Positions 6,010 through 12,740 of a stretch of DNA of 12,740 nt are shown piece by piece. Both the position numbers and the translations under genes were made by a program. Location: assembly GCA_913055195.1 (NCBI GenBank), contig CAJXJU010000007.1:1-12740 (forward strand), in the 5' to 3' direction. The DNA is from an uncultured Desulfohalobiaceae bacterium (GTDB taxonomy: Bacteria > Desulfobacterota > Desulfovibrionia > Desulfovibrionales > Desulfonatronovibrionaceae). The notes under the pieces are model-generated. The model did no database searches. It worked only from the letters and a program-made list of their open reading frames with translations, and was not told where the DNA came from. Each line of letters begins with the position of its first letter. Positions within the stretch are counted from its first letter, which is position 1.

Positions 6010-7386
6010 ATGCGTCTGTTTATTGTTTTATTGAATCTTGTTTTTGTATGCGCTTTTGTCAGCCCTGCCAGCAGCGCGTCAAAGACAGAGGCAGATATAG
6101 AATCTGCCCCTACAGGAGATTATGATTTTGACCTGGATGCAGAACTGGATGGGTTAAGCGCAGATAATGCTGATTCTGAGCAGGGTTTAAAACATTTGAC
6201 CTTTAATGCTGAAGCCGCCCTTTCTGAGAACATCGTTTTGTTGCGCCAGAGCTCTCGTCTTTTTAAGCAGCGTTATTATGATAATCCTGACCAGGAATTT
6301 GCAACAGAGTTTGATGCCAATTTAAAGCTCATGGCGGAATATAAAAAAGAAGTTCTCACGTCTTATGCGCGGCTTGATTTTGAGGGCACAAAAAAGGCCA
6401 ATGAGTGGTCTTCTGACGGAACAGTTGATGAGGCCTATGTTTTGCTTCAGCCGGATTATACATGGAGTATTGGTGCGGGTAAAAAAGTTTTGCGCTGGGG
6501 CAGGGGATATTTTGCCAACCCTGTTGCTTTTTTCAGCCGGCCCAAGAATGTAAATGACCCTGAGGCCATGGAGGAAGGATATGTTCTGCTTTATGGCGAT
6601 TATATTAAAAGTTATACAGAAGGGCCTTTGCAGACCGTGACCTTAACTCCGGTTATTTTGCCGGTTACAGAAAAGTTTAATCAGGATTTTTTAACCTCCA
6701 GATCATTGAATTATGGCGCAAAGCTCTATCTTCTGCTTTATGATACTGATATAGATTTGATGTTTATTGCGGATAAAGAGGGTAAGCCCGCTTATGGAGC
6801 TGATTTTGCGTATAATCTGACATCGAATCTGGAGATTCACGGTGAAATCGCCAGAACATTCGATTTAAAACCATATTTTAATGATGATAATACTTTCAAC
6901 TATGATGAGCAATATGCCTTTTCCTATCTTCTGGGCCTGCGCTATTTAAATACACATGATACTACTTTTATTCTTGAATATTATCACAACGGTCATGGAT
7001 ATGAAAATGAGGATATGGAGGATTATTATGAATTTATAGATAGTGCGTATGAAGATTATCAGAATTCTGGTACAGATTTGAAGTTAAAGAAAAGTACGTT
7101 TCTGGGAAAAGAATATTTTAATCAGTCCCTTGTGATGCAGGATTATGCGTATGTTAAAATCACACAAAAAGAGCCTTTTGATATTTTATATTTTAATCCA
7201 TCTTTTATTGTCCTTGCCAATTTAGATGATTATAGTACCAATATTGGCCTGGAATTCCTCTATACGCCTGTTGCCAATCTGGATTTAAAGGTGAAATTTT
7301 CTGTTAATCAGGGGGATAAAAAGACAGAGTTTGGAGAAAAGGCAGGTTCTGGCAGTTTATATGTTGAGGCCAAATATTATTTTTAG
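6010..7386 (+). CDS. Outer-membrane beta-barrel protein (DUF1302-like)
   Basis: This 458-aa protein has a signal peptide (residues 1-23, cleavage near SSA). The mature N-terminus is acidic (about 25-60, DYDFDLDAELDGL), and alternating amphipathic strands then run to the C-terminus, which ends in YVEAKYYF. A terminal aromatic residue is the usual signal for barrel assembly in the outer membrane. The segment GKKVLRWGRGYFANP (157-171) with RPKNVNDPE after it resembles the conserved part of DUF1302-type barrels found with lipid-related RND exporters. No Shine-Dalgarno is visible. ATG 6010 is 2 nt after the LolA-like stop, so translation is probably coupled, which supports joint function. The role could be final acceptor or outlet of the transported lipid, or a porin; the sequence does not decide. 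Confidence 0.82.
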   Translation: MRLFIVLLNLVFVCAFVSPASSASKTEADIESAPTGDYDFDLDAELDGLSADNADSEQGLKHLTFNAEAALSENIVLLRQSSRLFKQRYYDNPDQEFATEFDANLKLMAEYKKEVLTSYARLDFEGTKKANEWSSDGTVDEAYVLLQPDYTWSIGAGKKVLRWGRGYFANPVAFFSRPKNVNDPEAMEEGYVLLYGDYIKSYTEGPLQTVTLTPVILPVTEKFNQDFLTSRSLNYGAKLYLLLYDTDIDLMFIADKEGKPAYGADFAYNLTSNLEIHGEIARTFDLKPYFNDDNTFNYDEQYAFSYLLGLRYLNTHDTTFILEYYHNGHGYENEDMEDYYEFIDSAYEDYQNSGTDLKLKKSTFLGKEYFNQSLVMQDYAYVKITQKEPFDILYFNPSFIVLANLDDYSTNIGLEFLYTPVANLDLKVKFSVNQGDKKTEFGEKAGSGSLYVEAKYYF

Positions 7387-8704
7387 GAGTCGCCTGCAAA
7401 AAGTTCCTTTTTGCAGGCGTATCAGGACTTCACCACCCGGAAAACTGCCCTGGCTTTTTGCCGGGGCAGGCACATTAATTGTTTTTATTGCCACGTTGTT
7501 GCACTTATGGTCTGTTTATGCTCAACTCAAAGAGCATGTTTATCTTGATGGTTCTCAGGCCCTTTCTTTTGTTGAGTTGCGTTTTCTGGCTTATGAAGAA
7601 ACTTTGTCCCTTCTGAAAAACCCTCCGCCATATCTTCAGAATCCTGCCTGGCTTGTGGATGAATTTCAATCCCAGCCCTTTCTTTATGGTGTTTTAATCT
7701 GGTATGATAATGAAATTCTTTTGAATTCCTTTCCTCATGCCCTGGTGCCAGACAAAAAGATTGTTGAGCTGGCCAGCAAAGGAGCTGAAGACAGGGAAAT
7801 TTTTTATTTAAGTGACGTGATAAAAAGAAAAAATGGTCAACCAGTAAATGTACTGGTTGCAATTGACACATCATTCCGGGCCAGGCTCTGGCAGGAAACT
7901 GTGGTTCATGGAGCTGTGATTTTACTGGGGGGCCTGGCTTTTATGGGGTTTCTGGGCTTTATCATGTCCAGGCTGATAAGGCGTGAGCACAGGATATTGC
8001 GCAGGCTGGCGGATACAGAAAAGCTTGCTGCTGCAGGCAGGCTCTCTGCCATGCTGGCCCATGAAATACGCAATCCTTTAAATACGTTAAGTATGGGATT
8101 GCAATACCTAAAGGAATTTAACCAGGCTAAGCCTGAACTTGTGGGGAAGCTGCAAAAGGAAGTTCAAAAGCTGGACGAGCTGATTTATGAGCTTCTTGAA
8201 GTGGCTAAAGGGATAGAGGTCAGGCCCATGCAGGTACAGGCCTCTCAGGTGCTTCTGGAAATTGAAAATGAATTTTCATCTCTGGTTGAGGCCAGAAAAA
8301 TTGATTTTGAGGTGGTTCTGGAAAAGGATTTTTCCTTTCAGGCAGATCTTCGCTGGCTTATGCGGGGCCTCTCCAATCTGGTGCGCAATGCTCTGGAAGC
8401 AGTGGAAGATAAGGGGCAGGTAAAAATCAGGGCCTGGCAGAGCAAGGACAAAGCAGTTTTTGAGGTAATAGACAATGGCCCGGGTTTGACTGAAGAACAA
8501 ATTGCCAACATCAAGCGACCCTTTTATACTACCAAAAAGCAGGGTTTTGGCATTGGCCTTTATCTGGCAGATATGGTGGCAAAAGCACACAAAGGGGAAC
8601 TTGTGATTGAAAGCAAACCTGGCAGGGGAAGCAGAATGAGGTTGAGGTTGGGGCTAAAGGCGAAAGGCGAAAGGCAAAATGAAACAGACTATTTTAATCA
8701 TTGA
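7361..8704 (+). CDS. Membrane-bound sensor histidine kinase
   Basis: Counted from ATG 7361 the protein is 447 aa. It has membrane segment 1 (about 29-54), a periplasmic sensor region (about 55-178) of no clear family, and segment 2 (about 182-205). The phosphorylated helix AHEIRNPLNT follows with H234, then N-box N343, DNGPG (371-375) and GFGIGL (395-400). These make a HisKA plus HATPase_c kinase of the NtrB class without a PAS domain. The start is uncertain. No good start codon lies between the hairpin repeat (7391-7419) and segment 1, so the frame must begin before it: TTG 7331, ATG 7361 or TTG 7364, all inside the barrel gene and without a clear ribosome binding site. AGGAG at 7385-7389 sits 4 nt ahead of an in-frame CTG at 7394. 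Its 3' end overlaps the response regulator by 26 nt, which makes the two a pair. Confidence 0.88.
   Translation: MLRPNIIFRSRLQKVPFCRRIRTSPPGKLPWLFAGAGTLIVFIATLLHLWSVYAQLKEHVYLDGSQALSFVELRFLAYEETLSLLKNPPPYLQNPAWLVDEFQSQPFLYGVLIWYDNEILLNSFPHALVPDKKIVELASKGAEDREIFYLSDVIKRKNGQPVNVLVAIDTSFRARLWQETVVHGAVILLGGLAFMGFLGFIMSRLIRREHRILRRLADTEKLAAAGRLSAMLAHEIRNPLNTLSMGLQYLKEFNQAKPELVGKLQKEVQKLDELIYELLEVAKGIEVRPMQVQASQVLLEIENEFSSLVEARKIDFEVVLEKDFSFQADLRWLMRGLSNLVRNALEAVEDKGQVKIRAWQSKDKAVFEVIDNGPGLTEEQIANIKRPFYTTKKQGFGIGLYLADMVAKAHKGELVIESKPGRGSRMRLRLGLKAKGERQNETDYFNH
7391..7419. repeat. Hairpin repeat copy 5 (short form), inside the kinase frame
   Basis: CGCCTGCAAAAA (7391-7402) pairs perfectly with TTTTTGCAGGCG (7408-7419) around the loop GTTCC. 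The left flank GAGT matches that of the long element. It starts 4 nt after the stop of the barrel gene. No T run follows, so transcription probably continues into the kinase gene. In the kinase frame it reads RLQKVPFCR with no stop. Confidence 0.88.
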
Positions 8705-10043
8705 AGACGATTCCTCGCAAAGGGAGATACTGGCTGATTATCTTGGTCAGCATGGGTTTTCTGTTTTATCCGCGATGACCGGAGCACAGGGAATCAAACA
8801 GGCGCAGGAAAAAGGGCCGGATTTGATTTTGCTTGATTATAAACTGCCTGATGCAGATGGCCTGGAAGTTCTCACCGAGTTAAAAGAGAGTCTGCCTTTG
8901 ACCCCTGTCATTATAATTACTGCCTTTGGTTCAATAGATATGGCAGTGGCTGCTATGCGCGCAGGCGCTTTTTACTATTTGACCAAGCCCGTGCACCTGG
9001 AAGAATTGTTGTTGCTTATTGAACGCGCGCTAAAAGAGGGCAGGCTGGAGCAGGAAGTTGCCACTTTGCGCCGTCAGGTAATGGGCTGGTCTGACAGTGA
9101 AATTAAGGATCTTATTGCCAGAAGTCCGGCCATGAAGGAATTGCTGAGCCTGGCCAGAAAAGTGGCTGAGACAGAAGCCACAGTGCTTTTGACAGGGGAG
9201 TCAGGCACAGGCAAAGAGGTGGTGGCGGAACTCATTCACAGGTTATCGCCCAGACAGGATAAACCTCTGGTGCGCATAAATTGCGCGGCCATTCCAGGCG
9301 GTCTTTTAGAAAGTGAGCTTTTTGGCCATGAAAAGGGCGCTTTTACAGGCGCTACCAGAAGCAAACAGGGTTTATTTGAAGTTGCTCACAGGGGAACAAT
9401 TTTTCTGGATGAAATAGGTGATTTGCCTTTAGAATTGCAGGCCAAATTGTTGCGGGTTTTGCAAAATGGAACCTTTGCACGGGTGGGCAGTGTCAGGGAA
9501 ATAAAAGTGGATGTGCGGGTCATTGCGGCTACCAATCGCAATCTGGAAGAAATGGTTAAACAGGAAAAGTTTAGAGAAGATTTGTACTGGCGGCTCAATG
9601 TCTTTGCCTTAAACATCCCTGCTCTTCGGCAGAGACGAGAGGATATTGAACCGCTGGCAGAATATTTTTGCGACAGGTTTGCTCGCAAATATGGCAAAAA
9701 TGTAAAGGGATTTACGCGTAAGGCCCTGGAAATTTTATTGACCTATGATTTCCCCGGCAATGTGCGTGAACTGGAAAATATTGTGGAAAGGGCAGTGATT
9801 TTGACTGAAAACGAATTGATTACGCCAGAGGATTTACCACCCTATTTGCAAAAAAACAAAGGCCATGCCTCTGCACAGGATTTGTTTGAATTGCCTTTAG
9901 TTGAAGCCGTGGAAAGGCTGGAAAAGATGCGTATTTTTGACGCCATGCAAAAGGCAGGGGGGATCAAGACAAAGGCGGCTGAATTGCTGGGCATTTCAGA
10001 GCGGGTTTTGCGTTATAAATTGGAGAAATATCAGAAAATATAA
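8679..10043 (+). CDS. NtrC-family sigma54-dependent response regulator
   Basis: This 454-aa protein has three domains. The receiver (1-120) has E9-D10-D11, phospho-acceptor D53, T81 and K103. The AAA+ domain (about 144-375) has Walker A GESGTGKE (173-180), the sigma54-contacting GAFTGA loop (220-225) and Walker B TIFLDEIGD (240-248). The C-terminal Fis-type helix-turn-helix (about 425-452) contains KTKAAELLGISERVLRYKLEKY. All catalytic motifs are intact, so it should activate sigma54 promoters when phosphorylated by the kinase it overlaps. The stop codon overlaps the start of the precorrin-2 dehydrogenase gene (TAATG), so it is co-transcribed with the tetrapyrrole genes. Its target promoters are not identifiable in this window: I found no good TGGCAC-N5-TTGC site. 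Confidence 0.95.
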   Translation: MKQTILIIEDDSSQREILADYLGQHGFSVLSAMTGAQGIKQAQEKGPDLILLDYKLPDADGLEVLTELKESLPLTPVIIITAFGSIDMAVAAMRAGAFYYLTKPVHLEELLLLIERALKEGRLEQEVATLRRQVMGWSDSEIKDLIARSPAMKELLSLARKVAETEATVLLTGESGTGKEVVAELIHRLSPRQDKPLVRINCAAIPGGLLESELFGHEKGAFTGATRSKQGLFEVAHRGTIFLDEIGDLPLELQAKLLRVLQNGTFARVGSVREIKVDVRVIAATNRNLEEMVKQEKFREDLYWRLNVFALNIPALRQRREDIEPLAEYFCDRFARKYGKNVKGFTRKALEILLTYDFPGNVRELENIVERAVILTENELITPEDLPPYLQKNKGHASAQDLFELPLVEAVERLEKMRIFDAMQKAGGIKTKAAELLGISERVLRYKLEKYQKI

Positions 10044-10726
10044 TGTCTTATTATCCTATTTTTTTAGACCTTACAGACAAAATCTGCGTTGTGATTGGTG
10101 CTGGCGATGTTGGTCAGCGGAAAATCAGGACATTGTTGCAATGTGGGGTAAAAAAGATATTTGTCTATGATCCTTATTCTGAGCTTCCTGATGATCTGGC
10201 CTCAAAGGCCCATTCTCTTGAGTTTAAAAAGAGGCAGGTAAAACCAGAAGATTTAGATGGAGCTGATCTGGTTTTTGTCTGTACCAATGATAAAGAGTTG
10301 AACCGGTTTATTGCCCTGCAATGTAAGAAGAAAAATATTTTTTGTAATGTAGCAACCAGCCCGCTGGAGAGTGATTTTATCCTTCCTTCCATCTTTACCC
10401 GTGGCGATCTGTGTCTGGCCATATCTACTGGAGGTCATAGCCCGGCTCTGGCCAGAAAAATTCGTCTGGAACTGGAAAAGGTTTTTGGCCCTGAATATGA
10501 GCTATTGACCAGGTTGCTATCTAAGATTAGACCTCTTGTTTTATCTCTTGGCCGAAAGCAGCAAGAAAACGCTGAAATTTTTCGTAGCCTGGTTTTTTCT
10601 GAGCTACTTCAGGCTTTAAGGTTAAGAGATCAGCGCAAAACAGAAGAAATTTTAAAACAACTCCTGCCAGAGGACCTCCATGCGTGGATAGGAGGACTGA
10701 TAGATGAACTTTTTGAAAGTATTTGA
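10043..10726 (+). CDS. Precorrin-2 dehydrogenase / sirohydrochlorin ferrochelatase-like protein (CysG N-terminal/Met8 type)
   Basis: This 227-aa protein corresponds to the N-terminal half of CysG, without the methyltransferase domain. It starts YYPIFLDLTDK and has the NAD-binding loop GAGDVGQRK (19-27). TNDKELN (81-87), FCNVATSP (100-107), DFILPSI (111-117) and ISTGGHSPALARKIR (127-141) follow. It should oxidise precorrin-2 to sirohydrochlorin with NAD+, and may insert iron to give siroheme. In Salmonella/E. coli CysG the motif is FCNVVDAP with catalytic D104; here that position is T105, so the catalytic details or one of the two activities may differ. D111 lies six residues downstream. The start shares one base with the response regulator stop, and the end overlaps the next gene by 23 nt. 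In sulfate reducers siroheme also feeds heme synthesis, which fits hemA downstream. Confidence 0.9.
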   Translation: MSYYPIFLDLTDKICVVIGAGDVGQRKIRTLLQCGVKKIFVYDPYSELPDDLASKAHSLEFKKRQVKPEDLDGADLVFVCTNDKELNRFIALQCKKKNIFCNVATSPLESDFILPSIFTRGDLCLAISTGGHSPALARKIRLELEKVFGPEYELLTRLLSKIRPLVLSLGRKQQENAEIFRSLVFSELLQALRLRDQRKTEEILKQLLPEDLHAWIGGLIDELFESI

Positions 10727-11531
10727 TCCGGGCATTGCCCTGTTTTATCTTATAGCTACAATACAGGTCTTGGCTGGTTTTCTTTTCAAAAAAGAGAAGT
10801 TGCAAAGTTTAGGCAACTATTTGACCATAGCAGGTTTTGGCCTGCATACCATAGACCTTGCTGTGCAATATTTTTTTTCTTTTCACGAGACCCTGGCCCG
10901 TGGGCAATTTTATTTTAGTTTTCTGGCCTGGGCCTTTTTGCTGGTCTATTTTTTATTATGGTTGATATTAAAATTAAAATTTTTGTCTCTAACTGCTGCT
11001 CCTCTGGCTTTGATCCTTTTCTCATCCTCTCTGGCTATTTCCCCAAAAGCCCTTCCTATCCCTCCCCGGTTGAGTGGCTTATGGTTTAGCCTGCATATTG
11101 CCACGTTATTTATTAGCATGGGATTTCTGGCTATGGCTTTTGGGGCTGGCATCACTTATTTATATCTGGAAAAAAAGATTAAAACCAAGTCAAAATTATC
11201 TTCTTTTTCCAGGGAACTGCCTTCTCTGGCTACCTTTGATCGGGTCAATCATCTGGCAGTGGCCTGGGGATTTCCCCTTTTTACCCTGGGAATTCTGTCA
11301 GGCTTTATCTGGGCAGCTTTTACGTGGAAAAGGATATTTACCTGGGATCCCAAGGAAATTCTGGCTATTATTATCTGGTTTTTATATGCTTATCTTTTTC
11401 ATCAACGGTTCGCTCTTGGCTGGAAAGGACGAAAACCGGCCAAACTGGCCATTATCATTTTTGCCCTGACCGTGCTTTCAATGGTCGGAGTTAATTTTTT
11501 TATTCCAGGTCATCACAGTTTTAAACCATAA
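10704..11531 (+). CDS. CcsA/HemX-like membrane protein (cytochrome c assembly family)
   Basis: This 275-aa integral membrane protein has about eight hydrophobic segments. Residues expected of the CcsA/CcmC/HemX family are present: H48 in GLHTID, H131 in SLHIATLFISMGF, WDPKE (214-218), H233 in HQR and a final GHHSF (269-273). The family handles heme at the membrane, for cytochrome c maturation in CcsA or, for HemX, in control of glutamyl-tRNA reductase level. GGAGG (10691-10695) lies 8 nt ahead of ATG 10704, within the end of the preceding gene. It is followed 8 nt later by hemA. The short length and position next to hemA favour a HemX-like role, but a part in cytochrome c assembly is equally open from sequence alone. 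Confidence 0.88.
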   Translation: MNFLKVFDPGIALFYLIATIQVLAGFLFKKEKLQSLGNYLTIAGFGLHTIDLAVQYFFSFHETLARGQFYFSFLAWAFLLVYFLLWLILKLKFLSLTAAPLALILFSSSLAISPKALPIPPRLSGLWFSLHIATLFISMGFLAMAFGAGITYLYLEKKIKTKSKLSSFSRELPSLATFDRVNHLAVAWGFPLFTLGILSGFIWAAFTWKRIFTWDPKEILAIIIWFLYAYLFHQRFALGWKGRKPAKLAIIIFALTVLSMVGVNFFIPGHHSFKP

Positions 11532-11539
11532 CAGCCACG

Positions 11540-12740
11540 ATGCAAAAAATATATTTGTTTGGCTTAAATCACCGCACTGCCAGCGTTGAGGTGAGGGAAA
11601 AGTTTGCTCTGGCAGACTTTAATCCACTAAGGGAAGGTCTGATAAGCCTGGATGGGCCTATAACCGAGGCCCTGGTTTTATCGACCTGCAACCGGGTGGA
11701 AATTTTGTGCGTTGGCAGCAGTAGTGTAAAAGATGTGGAAAACAAAGTCCTGAATATCTGGGCAGGGTTTTGTAAGGCTGATATAAATTTGTTGCAAAAA
11801 AATATGTATTTTTATCAGGACTTAGAGGCTGTAGAGCATCTTTTTACTGTGGCCTCAAGCCTGGATTCAATGGTTCTTGGTGAGCCTCAGATTCTGGGCC
11901 AGCTCAAAGATGCTTATCGTAAGGCTGTTGAGGAACAAACTGCAAAGGTTATTATTAACCGGCTTTTGCATAAATCCTTTTCTGTGGCCAAAAGGGTGCG
12001 CACTGAAACAGCAGTAGCTGCCAATGCCGTGTCCATAAGTTTTGCTGCTGTGGAGCTGGCAAAAAGAATCTTTGGTGATTTGTCTAAACATAGTGCCATG
12101 CTTATAGGCGCGGGAGAAATGGCTGAACTGGCAGCTATCCATTTGCTGAACAATGGAGTGCAGGAAATTTTAGTGGTGAACAGGACATTGGAGCGCGCTA
12201 AAGAGCTGGCCACCAGGTTTCAGGGACGAGCTGCGTGCCTGGATAATCTTTATGAAAATTTGCTTTTTGTGGATATTGTTATCAGTTCTACTGGTGCGCC
12301 TTCAACTATTATTCAGGCAAAGGATATAAGGAAAATTTTGAAAAAAAGAAAACATCGTCCTATTTTTTTTATTGATATTGCCGTGCCCCGGGACATTGAT
12401 CCCGATGTCAACCAGGTGGACAATGTTTATCTTTATGACATTGATGATTTAAAAGAGGTGGTGGAAGAAAATCTGGCCAACAGAAAGGCTGAGGCAGAAA
12501 AGGCCAGATTGATCATTGCGCAGGAGGTAGAGAAGTTTGCTCAGTGGCTTAGGTCTCTGGATTTGAATCCTACTATTGTGGATTTGCTCTCCAGGGGAGA
12601 AGCCATTGCCCGCAGTGAACTTAAAAGAACCCTGCGCGGCCTTAAAAAGGATGTTGATGAAAAGACATATAAGGCTATGGAGACCCTGGCCCTGTCTTTA
12701 GCAAAAAAATTATATCATGAGCCGATTATGTTTTTAAAAA
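11540..12740 (+). CDS. hemA: Glutamyl-tRNA reductase, 3' end beyond the window
   Basis: From ATG 11540 the frame is open for 400 codons to the window edge. It makes glutamate-1-semialdehyde from Glu-tRNA, the first step of the C5 tetrapyrrole pathway. The catalytic domain shows GLNHRTASVEVRE (8-20) and nucleophile C50 in STCNRVE. GEPQILGQLKDAY and KRVRTET follow, then the NADPH-binding loop GAGEM (190-194), PRDIDP, YDIDDL and the start of the C-terminal dimerisation helices. Family members are about 420-460 aa, so probably a few dozen residues are missing. There is no strong ribosome binding site in the 8-nt gap after the CcsA/HemX-like gene; coupled translation is likely. Confidence 0.97.
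   Translation, partial: MQKIYLFGLNHRTASVEVREKFALADFNPLREGLISLDGPITEALVLSTCNRVEILCVGSSSVKDVENKVLNIWAGFCKADINLLQKNMYFYQDLEAVEHLFTVASSLDSMVLGEPQILGQLKDAYRKAVEEQTAKVIINRLLHKSFSVAKRVRTETAVAANAVSISFAAVELAKRIFGDLSKHSAMLIGAGEMAELAAIHLLNNGVQEILVVNRTLERAKELATRFQGRAACLDNLYENLLFVDIVISSTGAPSTIIQAKDIRKILKKRKHRPIFFIDIAVPRDIDPDVNQVDNVYLYDIDDLKEVVEENLANRKAEAEKARLIIAQEVEKFAQWLRSLDLNPTIVDLLSRGEAIARSELKRTLRGLKKDVDEKTYKAMETLALSLAKKLYHEPIMFLK

Noticed and set aside
85..7419. Repeats considered as a CRISPR array
   Set aside because: The copies are kilobases apart, palindromic and without regular spacers; no cas gene is present.
7527..7874. Minus-strand open frame of 115 codons inside the kinase sensor region
   Set aside because: It is antisense to the sensor domain and its composition looks like a frame shadow.
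11074..11469. Plus-strand open frame of 131 codons inside the CcsA/HemX-like gene
   Set aside because: It overlaps a gene with clear family residues; the alternative frame only copies its hydrophobic composition.
11867..12213. Minus-strand open frames over the hemA region
   Set aside because: The plus strand encodes glutamyl-tRNA reductase with all expected motifs through to the window edge.

Overview
The window reads as chromosomal DNA from a sulfate-reducing or related deltaproteobacterium (Desulfobacterota), most like the Desulfovibrionales. This is an inference from gene content: a siroheme-type precorrin-2 dehydrogenase, a CcsA/HemX-like membrane protein and glutamyl-tRNA reductase lie in a row behind an NtrC-type two-component pair, in moderately AT-rich DNA. 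No rRNA, tRNA, transposase or CRISPR array was seen.

Region 1 (1-2043) is an AT-rich accessory block. A two-gene minus-strand operon encodes an AAA (OLD/RecF-like) ATPase and a DUF4276 protein. It ends in a strong bidirectional terminator and is separated from the next block by a 113-bp palindromic, MITE-like element. The pair resembles two-gene ATPase plus TOPRIM-like anti-phage systems, but that role is inferred.

Region 2 (2097-7386) is a plus-strand envelope cluster. It holds a small exported OB-fold-like protein, a LolD/MacB-type ABC ATPase, a 119-aa protein of unknown function, an FtsX/MacB-type permease, an exported LolA-like protein and a beta-barrel outer-membrane protein. Together they could move a lipid or lipoprotein from the inner membrane across the periplasm to the outer membrane. 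Most gaps contain a short hairpin with the core CGCCTGCAAAAAG/CTTTTTGCAGGCG, and one gap also has a 7-bp tandem repeat.

Region 3 (about 7361-12740) is tightly packed. A membrane histidine kinase, whose 5' end runs through one of the hairpins, overlaps an NtrC-family sigma54 activator. That gene is followed, with overlaps or an 8-nt gap, by precorrin-2 dehydrogenase, the CcsA/HemX-like protein and hemA, which is cut by the window end. In many sulfate reducers heme is made through siroheme (the Ahb route), so this is probably a tetrapyrrole-supply operon. The dehydrogenase lacks the aspartate that is catalytic in Salmonella/E. coli CysG.

The items most worth a second look are the dispersed hairpin family (including one copy kept paired by G-U wobbles and one translated at the kinase start), the ATPase/DUF4276 pair, the co-encoded Lol-like export set, and the Asp-to-Thr change in the dehydrogenase.
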